Assembly (NCBI GenBank): GCA_958295745.1
Contig: OY282370.1
Span: forward strand, 2,206,548-2,270,547
DNA from: an uncultured Acidimicrobiia bacterium
GTDB taxonomy: Bacteria; Actinomycetota; Acidimicrobiia; Spongiisociales; Spongiisociaceae
Reading direction: 5' to 3'
Length of the DNA: 64,000 nt
Shown here: positions 41,783 to 50,652 of the stretch, piece by piece
Layout of the letters: each line of letters begins with the position of its first letter
Position numbering within the stretch: position 1 is the stretch's first letter
Notes under the pieces: model-generated
What the model was told of the DNA's origin: nothing
Database searches by the model: none
The model's input: the letters and a program-made list of their open reading frames with translations, nothing else
Translations under genes and position numbers: made by a program

Positions 41783-43588
41783 TCAGCCGGGGTGGATCTC
41801 CAAGGCTTCCTCCGCTTCGTCTAGGCGCTGGCCGCCCTGCAAAACGGGGGCGAACAGATCCCCGTACCGGGAGATGCGGTCCCAGACGGTGGCGATGGTG
41901 AAATCTTCGGGGCGGATGCGGTTCAGCTCATCCCATCGGATCGGGGTGGAGACCGGAGCCCCCGGCCGGGGCCGCACCGAGTACACGGAGGCGATGGTGG
42001 CGCCGGCCCGGTTCTGGCCGGAGTCGATGAACACTTTTCCCTTCCGGCCGGGGATGTACCGGTCCATTGTCACGCCGCCGGGGTGGGCGGCGGCCAGCAG
42101 GCGGCCCAACGTCTCCACGAACCTCCGCACCCTTCCGTAGCCGTGCACCGGGTCGAGCGGCACGTAGACATGGATGCCCCGGGAACCGGAGGTCTTGGGA
42201 TAGCCCGCCAGCCCCAGACGATCCAGGGCCACCCCCAGCAGTTCGGCCGCTTCCGCCGTCTGCTTCCAGGACGCCCCTTCGGCGGGGTCGAGGTCGAACA
42301 CCGCGAAGTCGGCCCGGTCGGGGCGCCCCACCCTGGACAGCCACGGATGGATCTCGATGCATCCCATGTTGGCCAGCCACATGAGCGACTCGACGTTGCG
42401 GGCGGTAACGAAATCGATCTTTCCCTTGTGGGCCGATTCGAGCGGGGCGAGCGGCATCCATTCGGGTTGGTGGCCGGGGGCGTGTTTCTCGTAGAAGAAG
42501 CTTCCCTCCGCCCCGTCCGGGTAGCGGGCCATCACGATCGCCCGGTCCTCCAGATGGGGGAGCAGCACCCCGGCTATCGAGGCGTAGTAGGCGATCAGGT
42601 CGCCCTTCGTATATCCGTCGGGGAAGAACGGTTTGTCGAGGTTCGACAGGCGGAGCTTACGGTCGTATCCGGCCAGCATGTATCCGTCGGGTGTTTCCTC
42701 GGCCCTGGGGACGACCGGCAGATCGACCGCGCCGCTCCCCACCGCACGGCCCGCCTCCCCGCCCGGAGCGGCATCCCGGAGGGCGGTAGATATCGCTTGG
42801 TAGATGGCGTCGTGCGACCAGGCGTCGCGGGATTCGGAGATGATCGTCATGCGGAATCCGGCGGAGCGGGCCGCTTCTACGAGCGGAGCCGCCCGAAGGG
42901 TTCCTTCTCCGTAGGGAAGATGCCGTATCTCCCCTTTTTCGCCGTAGAGGACATCGCTGAAATGGGTGTGGAGAGGGTCGATCTTCCAACCGGGGAAGCG
43001 TTGGCGCAGGAAACCGAACACCGCCTCGAAGGCCTCGACCGACCGCAGGCCGCCTCCGCTGATGGCGTGGACATGGGCCCAGTCGACCACCGGGCGCACG
43101 AACGGGAACTCGTCGGACAGCAAGGCGATGTCTCCCAGGCTGCCCATATGGTTGACCCGCCCCGTGGTCTCCAACCCGAGGCCCACCCCCAGGTCGGACA
43201 CTTTGGAAGCGATCCAGTCGAGGTGCCTTTTCATGCGGTCGATCAGCGCCTCGGGGGGTTCCTCCCGCCGGGAACCCAGGTGGGCTACCACAGTGCGGGC
43301 GTCGAGTGCGGCCCCCAGCTTGACGGTGTGCTCGATAGCGGCCCGGCACTGTCTGGCCCGGTCTTCGTCCGCTACGGTGAGCACCGCGAAATAAGGAGCA
43401 TGAGCCGACAGCCGGATTCCCCGGTCTGCCGCTTCTCGGGCGAAGGCGGCGCAGCGCCGCTCTTTCCAGGAAAACCCCCTGGTGAAGGCCAACTCGAAGG
43501 CCTGGTGGCCCTTTTCCGCCAGACCGTCCAAGAACTCACCGTCCGTCATGCCCCTAGGGGGAAGGCCCGAATATCCGTAGCTGATCAC
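41783..43588 (-). CDS. Endonuclease IV-like / LigD polymerase fusion
   Basis: The 601-residue protein has two repair domains. Residues about 1-275 form an endonuclease IV-type TIM barrel with likely metal ligands His63, His103, Glu140, Asp169, His172, His209, His223 and Glu252. Residues about 300-590 are a LigD-type primase-polymerase with DLD at 432-434, SGSRGIH (467-473) and IDSGQN (521-526). No ligase domain is attached and no Ku gene is in view. The enzyme could open abasic sites and refill the gap. GTG start; converges with the methyltransferase, seven bases apart. Confidence 0.85.
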   Translation of the reverse strand: MISYGYSGLPPRGMTDGEFLDGLAEKGHQAFELAFTRGFSWKERRCAAFAREAADRGIRLSAHAPYFAVLTVADEDRARQCRAAIEHTVKLGAALDARTVVAHLGSRREEPPEALIDRMKRHLDWIASKVSDLGVGLGLETTGRVNHMGSLGDIALLSDEFPFVRPVVDWAHVHAISGGGLRSVEAFEAVFGFLRQRFPGWKIDPLHTHFSDVLYGEKGEIRHLPYGEGTLRAAPLVEAARSAGFRMTIISESRDAWSHDAIYQAISTALRDAAPGGEAGRAVGSGAVDLPVVPRAEETPDGYMLAGYDRKLRLSNLDKPFFPDGYTKGDLIAYYASIAGVLLPHLEDRAIVMARYPDGAEGSFFYEKHAPGHQPEWMPLAPLESAHKGKIDFVTARNVESLMWLANMGCIEIHPWLSRVGRPDRADFAVFDLDPAEGASWKQTAEAAELLGVALDRLGLAGYPKTSGSRGIHVYVPLDPVHGYGRVRRFVETLGRLLAAAHPGGVTMDRYIPGRKGKVFIDSGQNRAGATIASVYSVRPRPGAPVSTPIRWDELNRIRPEDFTIATVWDRISRYGDLFAPVLQGGQRLDEAEEALEIHPG

Positions 43589-43688
43589 ACTTCGAGCCTA
43601 TCGCCCGCCGGCGGTTCTATGACATCGCGGGCTGCCTGCCCGCCCGGCCTGCCCGACTACCGGGCGGAAGGCGGCTACCCTGACGGGC

Positions 43689-43761
43689 GGGCCTGTAGCT
43701 CAGTCGGGAGAGCAGCGGACTTTTAATCCGAAGGTCGCGGGTTCGATCCCCGCCGGGCCCA
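43689..43761 (+). tRNA. tRNA-Lys (anticodon UUU)
   Basis: GGGCCTG (43689-43695) pairs with CGGGCCC (43754-43760) with one G-U pair. TAGCTCAG opens the D arm, the anticodon loop is CTTTTAA, and GGTTCGATCCC forms the T arm. The discriminator is A43761; only CC of the CCA end is encoded. The SPFH gene starts 26 bases later. Confidence 0.95.
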
Positions 43762-43787
43762 CCGGCCCATAGAGGAGAACGGCGTTC

Positions 43788-44669
43788 ATGGCCATGGTAA
43801 AACCCCGCACCGAAGAGAAACTCCACAAAGCCATGTCGGGCTGGCTCAGCCTGATCATCCTGTTGCTGGCGCTGGCGTTGGACATCCTTCTGTTCATCGT
43901 GGGAGTGGCCGGGCCGACCGCGTGGATGATCATCGTGTCCTCCGTGCTCTTCCCGGTCATCCTCTTTCTGTTCGGCGGCCTGTTCACGATCTCGCCCAAC
44001 GAGGCGCGGGTGCTACAGCTGTTCGGACGCTACATCGGCACCGTCCACGATCCGGGGCTTCGCTACGCCAACCCGTTCTACACGAAGCGGCGCATCTCGG
44101 TCCGGGTGCGCAACTTCGAGACGGAACGATCCAAGGTCAACGACACCGACGGCAACCCCATCGAGATGGCGGCCGTCGTTGTGTGGAAGGTGATCGACAC
44201 CGCCGTGGCGGCCTTCGAGGTGGACGACTACGTCAATTTCGTGCGGGTCCAGAGCGAGACGGCGGTCCGCAGCCTGGCGACCCAGTACCCCTACGACACG
44301 GAACTGGACGATCAGATATCGCTGCGCGGCGACACCGAGGAGATCGCCGCCCGGCTGAAGACCGAGATACAGGACCGGCTCGTCGAGGCGGGTGTGGAGG
44401 TTCTCGAAGCGCGCATCACCCACTTGGCCTACGCGCCGGAGATCGCCTCGGCGATGCTCCAGCGCCAGCAGGCCGGCGCCATCATCGCCGCCCGCAGCCG
44501 CATCGTCGAGGGTGCCGTCAGCATGGTGCAGATGGCCCTCGATCAGTTGTCCGACCGCGATATCGTCGAGCTCGACGAGGAGCGCAAGGCGGCCATGGTG
44601 AGCAACCTGCTGGTGGTGCTGTGCGGCGACAAGGCCACCCAGCCGGTGGTGAGCACCGACGCCCTCTGA
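43788..44669 (+). CDS. SPFH / band 7 domain protein
   Basis: The 293-residue protein has two membrane spans near the N-terminus (about 20-65) and an SPFH domain (about 68-245) with [41 protein letters not shown] and [22 protein letters not shown]. The coiled stretch ends with a short C-terminus. SPFH proteins form membrane-bound oligomers in lipid microdomains and often support proteases or stress responses. GAGGAG precedes the ATG. It directly follows tRNA-Lys. Confidence 0.88.
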   Translation: MAMVKPRTEEKLHKAMSGWLSLIILLLALALDILLFIVGVAGPTAWMIIVSSVLFPVILFLFGGLFTISPNEARVLQLFGRYIGTVHDPGLRYANPFYTKRRISVRVRNFETERSKVNDTDGNPIEMAAVVVWKVIDTAVAAFEVDDYVNFVRVQSETAVRSLATQYPYDTELDDQISLRGDTEEIAARLKTEIQDRLVEAGVEVLEARITHLAYAPEIASAMLQRQQAGAIIAARSRIVEGAVSMVQMALDQLSDRDIVELDEERKAAMVSNLLVVLCGDKATQPVVSTDAL

Positions 44670-44691
44670 CCCTCTCGGTTCAGCATCCGCT

Positions 44692-44894
44692 ATGAAGATC
44701 CTCGATGAGGTGGAGCACAACGGTGGTCATCTCACAGTGATTCGTCACGGCAAGGCGGTAGCGAGCATCGCGCCGGACCCCGGGGGGTTGGGGCTGATGT
44801 GAAAGCCCTCCTGCGCGCTCGGCATCGGGATGAGCAATGGGTCGAGCAATTGCAGTCGGTACGCAATATGCTCGAGATAGACCGCCGGAAATGA
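44692..44894 (+). pseudogene. Phd-type antitoxin, frameshifted and N-terminally short
   Basis: The frame from ATG 44692 reads MKILDEVEHNGGHLTVIRHG and further antitoxin core, then meets TGA at 44800 just after a run of six G (44782-44787). Shifting by one base there restores ADVKALLRARHRDEQWVEQL to a TGA that overlaps the toxin's ATG at 44891 in the classic ATGA manner. The first 12-15 residues of a normal Phd fold are also absent. Loss of one G in the run is the simplest explanation. Confidence 0.75.
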
Positions 44895-45289
44895 ACCGGC
44901 TTCTGCTCGATACGACATTCCTGATAGGCGTCGAGCCCTCCGGCGCGGTGCTGGATGTTTCGATAGACGATTCCGACGATGTAGCCATGTTTGGCCTGTA
45001 AGCCTTTGCCGAGCTGCTGGTCGGCATCGGGCCGGCCGCATCGCGTTACCGCCCCCAACGTATGGAATATGCCGATGCGGTCAGGTCGCTCGTACCGGTT
45101 ATCCCTTACGACGAGAGGGTTGCAGCTCACCATGCCGAGCTATTGGTTGCGGTCCGGCGCGCCGGTAGGCCCCGAGGTGCCCACGGCCTCGTCATTGCCG
45201 CGACCGCGAGGGCGACTCGGCGGACGGTGGTGACAACCGACGCGGGCGCATTCGAAGGCTTGCCCGGTGCCAGGTTGATCATCCACTGA
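44891..45289 (+). pseudogene. PIN-domain toxin interrupted by TAA
   Basis: The frame opens MNRLLLDTTFLIGVE with the first PIN aspartate, runs 36 codons, hits TAA (44999-45001) and continues in the same frame with AFAELLVGIG, PYDERVAAHHAELL, HGLVIAATARAT and VVTTDAGAFEGLPG to a normal end. The total of 132 codons is the usual PIN toxin length. The expected fourth acidic position reads H-G in place of N/D-D in LIAA, a second sign of decay. The toxin is almost certainly dead. Confidence 0.85.
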
Positions 45290-45402
45290 ACCCGGATCGA
45301 CCGGCGGGTGATGATGTGTGGAGGGCCTCTCTCTGGGCAGGGTCGAAGGCTACGAGGTTGCCTCAGCTACCTGCCGGACGCCTCCCGCTTTGCCGGCGGT
45401 CG

Positions 45403-45813
45403 TTATGTCCAGAGGGTGATGATGATGGCCATGGCCGTGTGGCCTATGACGCCGATCCCGCCGTTGGCGATCACTAGGCCCATCGGACGGCCTTCGTAGT
45501 TGGCGTTGATCCAGGCTTGCAGGGCTATGAAGGCGATGCCGGTGGATAGGCCCAGAGTCAGGGCGTCGCCGAAGGTAGATGCGCCTATCCCGCGGGCGAT
45601 CATCGCCAATACGATGGCCATGATGAAGTAGATGATCAGGGTTATCAGGAACATCAGCGGGTTCGGCCCGCCCTCCGACTCGGGGTCGACGCCGGCGGCC
45701 GCCATCCACTTGCGGCCCATGACTGCCGGCTGGTACCAGACTGCCGCCAAGCCGAAGAACACCACCGCCGCCACCGCGATCGCCCACCAGTTCAATCCCT
45801 GAAGTTCGAGCAT
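45403..45813 (-). CDS. DUF1761 membrane protein
   Basis: The 136-residue protein starts at ATG 45813, with GGGAGAG just before it. It has four membrane spans and the DUF1761 landmarks: an N-terminal NWWAIAVAAVVFFGLAAVWY, a loop with RKWM, and WINANYEGRPMGLVIANGG near the end. No function is established for this family. It is divergent from the gene at 45892, with a 78-base gap. Confidence 0.82.
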   Translation of the reverse strand: MLELQGLNWWAIAVAAVVFFGLAAVWYQPAVMGRKWMAAAGVDPESEGGPNPLMFLITLIIYFIMAIVLAMIARGIGASTFGDALTLGLSTGIAFIALQAWINANYEGRPMGLVIANGGIGVIGHTAMAIIITLWT

Positions 45814-45891
45814 ATCTCTCCCGTCGTCGGTTGCCTCCACCATAGACCGGATCGGCAACCCTCATACTCCCATCTCGAAGTAGGATTCGGG

Positions 45892-46611
45892 ATGTCGCCA
45901 TCCGGAGGCGGCAGACCGGAGGCGGCAGATATGGAACGAGGCGAGGTCGAGGAAGTCTTGAAGGCGGTGGAGGCGCGGCTGGCCGATGATCCGGCCGCCG
46001 GGCTCGGAGGGTCAGGGTTCTGGAAGGCGGTGGCTGCCGTGAAGCGGGACCCGGCGCTGGTGCAGGAGTTCGCCGGGCGGATCGCCTCTGTCGACAGGGA
46101 GGCATTCGAACGGTGGGCGTTGCTCGCCGTCCCTGTCCGGGTAGGTACGGCCATCGCCGTCATCGGCGCCGCGGTCGGGCTGGCGCTGTCCGCCCTGGCC
46201 TACTACACGTCCGACCCGTGGAACGGGTTGCTGCTCCTCGCCGGGATGGGCGTCCTGCTGGTGTCCACCCACGGGTTGGCGCACCTGGCGGTGGGGCGGC
46301 TGGCCGGAATCCGGTTCACACACTGGTTCGTCGGGAGCGTCAAGCACATACAGCCGGGGGTGAAGACCGACTACGCCACCTACCTGGCCACCGATGCGAA
46401 GCGGCGGGCGTGGATGCACGCCTCCGGGGCGATCGTCTCCAAGATCGTGCCGTTCGCCCTCATCCCGGCGGGGTTGGTCGCCGAGGTTCCCGCCTGGACC
46501 ACGATCCTGTTGGCGGTGACCGGCGTGGTTTCGATCATTACCGACGTCCTATGGTCCACCAAGGTCTCTGACTGGAAGAAGTTCCGCCGGGAGATGGCTA
46601 TCGCCGGATGA
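45892..46611 (+). CDS. Membrane protein resembling an inactive M50 protease
   Basis: I do not recognise a named family for this 239-residue protein. It has a soluble helical N-terminus (1-75), then membrane spans near 85-105, 112-126, 182-200 and 203-220. HGLAHLAVGRLAGI (127-140) follows the pattern of the M50 motif HExxH plus a following basic-GI turn, but with Gly in place of the catalytic Glu, and WMHASGAIVSK resembles the M50 GPxA region. It could be a non-catalytic relative. The end overlaps the convergent rnhA by 14 bases. Confidence 0.6.
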   Translation: MSPSGGGRPEAADMERGEVEEVLKAVEARLADDPAAGLGGSGFWKAVAAVKRDPALVQEFAGRIASVDREAFERWALLAVPVRVGTAIAVIGAAVGLALSALAYYTSDPWNGLLLLAGMGVLLVSTHGLAHLAVGRLAGIRFTHWFVGSVKHIQPGVKTDYATYLATDAKRRAWMHASGAIVSKIVPFALIPAGLVAEVPAWTTILLAVTGVVSIITDVLWSTKVSDWKKFRREMAIAG

Positions 46612-47158
46612 CGTCCCGGCGGGCTGTTCGCAGCCAGGCTTCGGACAGGGGCCCCTCTCCTTCTATTCCTTCCTGGGTGAGCGCCGCCTCCACCGCCAGC
46701 CGGTCGGCGGTGTCGTTCCACTTGTTGCCTCCGTGCCCCTTCACCCAGCGGAAGGCGACCGGCTTGGCCCGGTAGAGCTCCACCAGCGGTTCCCATAGAT
46801 CGCGGTTGGCGACCGGCTTCTTCTTCGTGTTGACCCAGCCCCGCCGCAGCCACCCCTTCCACCAGCCGTCCCGGAAGCAGTTCACCACATATTTCGAATC
46901 GCTGAACACTTGGAGGGCGCCGTCCAGCGTTCGAACCGCATCCAGGACGGCGGCCAGCTCCATGCGCTGGTTGGTGGTGTGGCGGTCGGCGCCGCTCCGG
47001 TAAGCCCCGTTCGGGATCACCCAGGCCCATCCGCCCGGGCCGGGGTTGCCGGAACAGGCCCCGTCGGTGTACACCACTGTCGGCCCGGCCCCTTTGTTTC
47101 CTTGGCTGTTCCTGTTTGGTTGCGCCCTTCGTTCAGACACCTCGACCTCTCTTCGCAT
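46598..47158 (-). CDS. rnhA: Ribonuclease HI
   Basis: The 186-residue protein has a polar N-terminal extension (about 25 residues) and then the RNase H fold: YTDGACSGNPGPGGW with the first Asp, NQRMELAAV with Glu, SDSKYVV with the second Asp, the basic GWWKGWLRRGWVNTKKKPVANRDLW handle and HGGNKWNDTADRLA with the last Asp and active-site His. It removes RNA from RNA-DNA hybrids. A 20-residue C-terminal extension is of unknown use. Confidence 0.93.
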   Translation of the reverse strand: MRREVEVSERRAQPNRNSQGNKGAGPTVVYTDGACSGNPGPGGWAWVIPNGAYRSGADRHTTNQRMELAAVLDAVRTLDGALQVFSDSKYVVNCFRDGWWKGWLRRGWVNTKKKPVANRDLWEPLVELYRAKPVAFRWVKGHGGNKWNDTADRLAVEAALTQEGIEGEGPLSEAWLRTARRDVIRR

Positions 47159-47364
47159 CCGCGGCCCTGCCCGGGGGCCATGATTACATCCCCCGGCTTC
47201 GCATGAGTCCCTGATCCCGCCCTTTCGGCATGACCGCGAAAGATTTCAAGACTTCACGATCGAGAGGCGCAGGGGGTTGGATGATAAAGGGGTGGAACAA
47301 CGGTTCTTTCGGGTTTTCCGTTCCGGCGAGTAGCGTCAGGCAGTCGTCGAAGGAGGTAGAAGGC

Positions 47365-48126
47365 ATGGAACTGACAGGAGCAGCGGCGGTCGTAACCGGA
47401 GGGGCGTCGGGGCTCGGGGCGGCCTCGGCCCGGGCGTTGGCCGCCGCCGGATCACGGGTGGCGATTCTCGACATCGCCGACGAGCAGGGAGAGGCCCTGG
47501 CCGAGGAACTGGGCGGGCGGTTCGTCCACTGCGATGTGACCAGCGAGGCAGACGTGATGGCCGGTGTGGAGGCGGCAGGACGGCTGGGTGAACTGCGGGT
47601 GGCGGTGAACTGTGCGGGGATCGGACTGCCCAAACGCACCCTGGCGCGGGACGGAACCCCCCACGATCTGGACTTGTTCCGCAAGGTGATCGAGATCAAC
47701 CTGATCGGCACCTTCAACACCATCCGCATCGCCGCCTCGGCGATGGCCGGTAACCAGCCCGGCGCCCACAACGACCGGGGGGCGATCGTCAACACCGCCT
47801 CGGTGGCCGCCTACGACGGCCAGATCGGCCAGGCCGCCTATTCGGCCTCGAAGGGGGGCGTCGTAGGGATGACCCTGCCCATCGCCCGCGACCTCTCGGT
47901 GATCGGGGTGCGGGTCAACACCATCGCTCCGGGGATCATCGATACGCCCATGCTGGCCGGGCTGCCCGAGCCGGCCAAGGCGTCGCTGGGGCAACAGGTA
48001 TTGCATCCCAAGCGGCTGGGCCGGCCCGACGAGTACGCCGACCTGGTGATGTTCCTGGTCACCCACCGCTACATGAACGGCGAGACCATCCGCATGGACG
48101 GCGGCATCAGGATGGGGCCCCGCTAG
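47365..48126 (+). CDS. SDR, 3-hydroxyacyl-CoA dehydrogenase type II-like
   Basis: The 253-residue SDR starts at ATG 47365 behind AAGGAGG. It shows TGGASGLG, CDVTSEADV, NCAGIG, NTASVAAYDGQIGQAAYSASKGG with catalytic Ser, Tyr and Lys, and PGIIDTPML. The insertion around GNQPGAHNDRGAIVN is typical of 3-hydroxy-2-methylbutyryl-CoA / HSD10-type enzymes of branched-chain and fatty acid breakdown. The acyl-CoA dehydrogenase at 59.2 kb could feed the same kind of pathway but is not linked. Confidence 0.87.
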   Translation: MELTGAAAVVTGGASGLGAASARALAAAGSRVAILDIADEQGEALAEELGGRFVHCDVTSEADVMAGVEAAGRLGELRVAVNCAGIGLPKRTLARDGTPHDLDLFRKVIEINLIGTFNTIRIAASAMAGNQPGAHNDRGAIVNTASVAAYDGQIGQAAYSASKGGVVGMTLPIARDLSVIGVRVNTIAPGIIDTPMLAGLPEPAKASLGQQVLHPKRLGRPDEYADLVMFLVTHRYMNGETIRMDGGIRMGPR

Positions 48127-48185
48127 GCGCAAGCAGGCCAATAGCAGGCCAATATGACGATGCCGTAGGAGACTTGGAGGCCGGT

Positions 48186-48800
48186 TTGGAAAAGGTGTTC
48201 GTCTACTGGGACAACTCGAATATCTTCATCGGCGCGCAGGATGCGGCGGTCGAAAGGGAAGGTGATGACGCCCGCTACCGGGTGCAGATCGATTTTCGTA
48301 ACATTTTGAAGCTGGCCCGCGCCGGACGGCGCACGCAACGCGCCTTGGCGGCCGGTTCGATCCCGCCCGAGCTGCGGCACGTCTGGAACCGGCTGGAGAA
48401 TGAAGGGGTCGAGGTGAAGCTGCTGGAGCGCGGGGCGATACAAGGCCGGGAACAGGGCGTGGACTCCGTACTCCAAGCGGAGATGCTGCGCGACGCGCTC
48501 GACTACAACGGAGATCTCGGGATAGCCGTACTGCTCACCGGCGACGGGGCCGGTTTCCTGGACGGGGCGGGCTTCCACGCCGATCTGGAGCGTATGCACT
48601 CTCGGGGCTGGCGCATCGAGGTCATATCGTGGCTGCATAGTTGCAACAACCGGATGAGGCGATGGGCGGAAGAGAAGGGCAGGTTCATCGCCCTCGATGA
48701 CTTCTACGAAAGCGTGACCTTCCTGGAGCCGCCTGCCCCCGGGCGGCCGGTTGGCGGCCCGCGTTACCCGTTGCCGCTGGATCTCGGTAAGCGCCCGTGA
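48186..48800 (+). CDS. NYN domain protein
   Basis: The 204-residue protein starts at TTG 48186, with GGAGG at 48176-48180; a TTG at 48174 is less likely for lack of spacing. The fold is PIN-like: VYWDNSNIFIGA supplies Asp and Asn, GVDSVLQAEMLRDAL the middle Asp, and LLTGDGAGFLDG the last Asp. NYN domains are found in ribonucleases acting on tRNA or mRNA. The role here is unknown. The direct repeat AGCAGGCCAAT occurs twice just upstream (48131-48153). Confidence 0.78.
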   Translation: MEKVFVYWDNSNIFIGAQDAAVEREGDDARYRVQIDFRNILKLARAGRRTQRALAAGSIPPELRHVWNRLENEGVEVKLLERGAIQGREQGVDSVLQAEMLRDALDYNGDLGIAVLLTGDGAGFLDGAGFHADLERMHSRGWRIEVISWLHSCNNRMRRWAEEKGRFIALDDFYESVTFLEPPAPGRPVGGPRYPLPLDLGKRP

Positions 48801-48813
48801 CGACGCGGTCCGG

Positions 48814-50652
48814 TCATCCCGAGCGGGCGGCCGTCTCTGAAGTGCCCCGCTCCCAGGCTTGGTAGAGCCGCCCGTACACTCCTCCTTCGGCCAGCAGATC
48901 CTGGTGGACGCCGTCCTGGACCACCCGGCCCAGGTCGTAGACGAGCACCCGGTCGGCATTTTCCGCCGTTGACAGGCGGTGGGCGATGGTGATCACGGTC
49001 CGCCCCGCGGTCAGTTCCTCCAGCGCCCGGGAGATACGCACCTCGGTGAACGGGTCCACCGCCGAGGTGGCCTCGTCCAAGATCAGCAGGTCGGGGTCGG
49101 CGATGGCGGCCCGGGCCAGGGTGACCAGCTGGCGTTCTCCCACCGAGAGGGACGATCCCCGCTCGCCTACCTGGGTCTCGAGGCCCAGGTTCAGCTCGGC
49201 CAGCCACCCCTCCAGCCCCAGCCGGGAGAAGGCTCTTTCCACTTCTGCCCGGTCGGCGCCGGGGCGGCCCATCTGCACGTTGTCGAGGATCGATCCGCGG
49301 AACAGCATCCCGTCCTGGGGGACCATGACCACCCGGGCGCGAAGCGAATCGAACCGGATGCGGGAAGCGTCCACCCCTCCCAACATCACCCGGCCGGCGG
49401 TCGGGTCCATGAGCCGGGCGACCAGCTTGGCGAAGGTGGTCTTGCCCGAGCCGGTCTCTCCGACCACCGCCACATGGGTGCGCGGATCGATCTCCGTGTT
49501 CACGCCCTCGAGGGCCATCACCCCGGATGCTTCATGGGCTTTCTGGCCCGGTGTCGGGTAGCGGAACGAGACGTTCTCTAACCGGACCCCCAGAGGGCCG
49601 CCGGGGAGGTCCACCCCTTCCGGCCCCGGGTCGGCCACATCGGGATGGATGTCCAGCACATCGAGCACCCTCCGCCACCCGGCCACGGCGGTCTGCGCTT
49701 CGTTGACCGCCTCCCCGAACATCTGGACCGGCTGGATGAACAGCTGCACCAGGAACAGGAAGGCCACCACCGTGCCGATAGAGGTGCCGCTGTCCACCAC
49801 GAGCACCGCCCCCACGACCACCACCGCCGCGATGACCGACGACGTGATCATCTCGCTGACCCCGGTCAGACCGGAAGATATCCCCCCGGCGCGGGAGGCC
49901 GAGCTCCGATGTTCCTCGATAGCCCGGGCCAGTTTGGCCCGCATCCGGTCCTCTATCCCGTAGGCCCGGATCACCGGCGCCCCCACCACCACCTCGGCTA
50001 GGGCGCCGAGCATGAACCCCACCTTCTCCCGGACCGTCAGGTAGGCGACGGCCAGCCGGGATTGGAACCAGCGAATGGCGATGACGATCAGCGGAAGGGA
50101 GGCCATAACGGTCAGGAACAGCGGCCACGAGTACAGGGCCATCACCACCACGGCCATCAGGGCCTGTCCGAAGTTCACGATGATCATCAACCCGGCCCAC
50201 TGCATGAAGCGGCTGATCTGGTCCACGTCGGTGGTCACCCGCGCCACCAGCACCCCCCGCTGCTCCGCAGCCTGATGGAGCATCGACAGGTCGTGTATGT
50301 GTCGGAAGGCCCTTATACGGATACCGGAGAGCGCAGCCTCCGAGACTCTGGCCAGGCGCAGATGCATCAGCCCGGTGGCCGAGGCGGTGATGAGCACCGC
50401 CAACAGGGACAGCCCCATCATGAGCCCCACGAAGCCCATATCGACCCCGGCGTCGGTCAAGCCCCCGTCCAGCACCTGCTGGATCGCCACCGGTATTATC
50501 ACCCGCCCCGCCGTGGCGAAGAGGGCCAGAACCAAGGTGAAGACCAAGCCCCGGCGCAGTTCCGGGGAGAGGCCGAGCCCCCTCCGCATGGTGCGCCATG
50601 CGTCCACTTTGGACCGGCCGGGCCGCTCCTTACGGTCCTGGAGGGCGGTCAT
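48814..50652 (-). CDS. ABC exporter half-transporter, catalytic subunit
   Basis: The 612-residue half-transporter has six membrane spans (about 35-330) and an ATPase domain with Walker A GETGSGKT, signature LSVGERQ, Walker B with catalytic Glu (LILDEATSAVD) and the switch His in IAHRL. All catalytic residues are intact. Its ATG overlaps the stop of the partner gene upstream, so the two form a heterodimeric exporter of the multidrug or lipid type. The substrate is unknown. Confidence 0.93.
   Translation of the reverse strand: MTALQDRKERPGRSKVDAWRTMRRGLGLSPELRRGLVFTLVLALFATAGRVIIPVAIQQVLDGGLTDAGVDMGFVGLMMGLSLLAVLITASATGLMHLRLARVSEAALSGIRIRAFRHIHDLSMLHQAAEQRGVLVARVTTDVDQISRFMQWAGLMIIVNFGQALMAVVVMALYSWPLFLTVMASLPLIVIAIRWFQSRLAVAYLTVREKVGFMLGALAEVVVGAPVIRAYGIEDRMRAKLARAIEEHRSSASRAGGISSGLTGVSEMITSSVIAAVVVVGAVLVVDSGTSIGTVVAFLFLVQLFIQPVQMFGEAVNEAQTAVAGWRRVLDVLDIHPDVADPGPEGVDLPGGPLGVRLENVSFRYPTPGQKAHEASGVMALEGVNTEIDPRTHVAVVGETGSGKTTFAKLVARLMDPTAGRVMLGGVDASRIRFDSLRARVVMVPQDGMLFRGSILDNVQMGRPGADRAEVERAFSRLGLEGWLAELNLGLETQVGERGSSLSVGERQLVTLARAAIADPDLLILDEATSAVDPFTEVRISRALEELTAGRTVITIAHRLSTAENADRVLVYDLGRVVQDGVHQDLLAEGGVYGRLYQAWERGTSETAARSG

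Noticed and set aside
47295-47306. GAAC-AACG-GTTC as an SOS box before the SDR at 47365
   Set aside because: The core matches but the flanks do not, it is part of a small hairpin, and a fatty-acid-type SDR is an unlikely SOS target.
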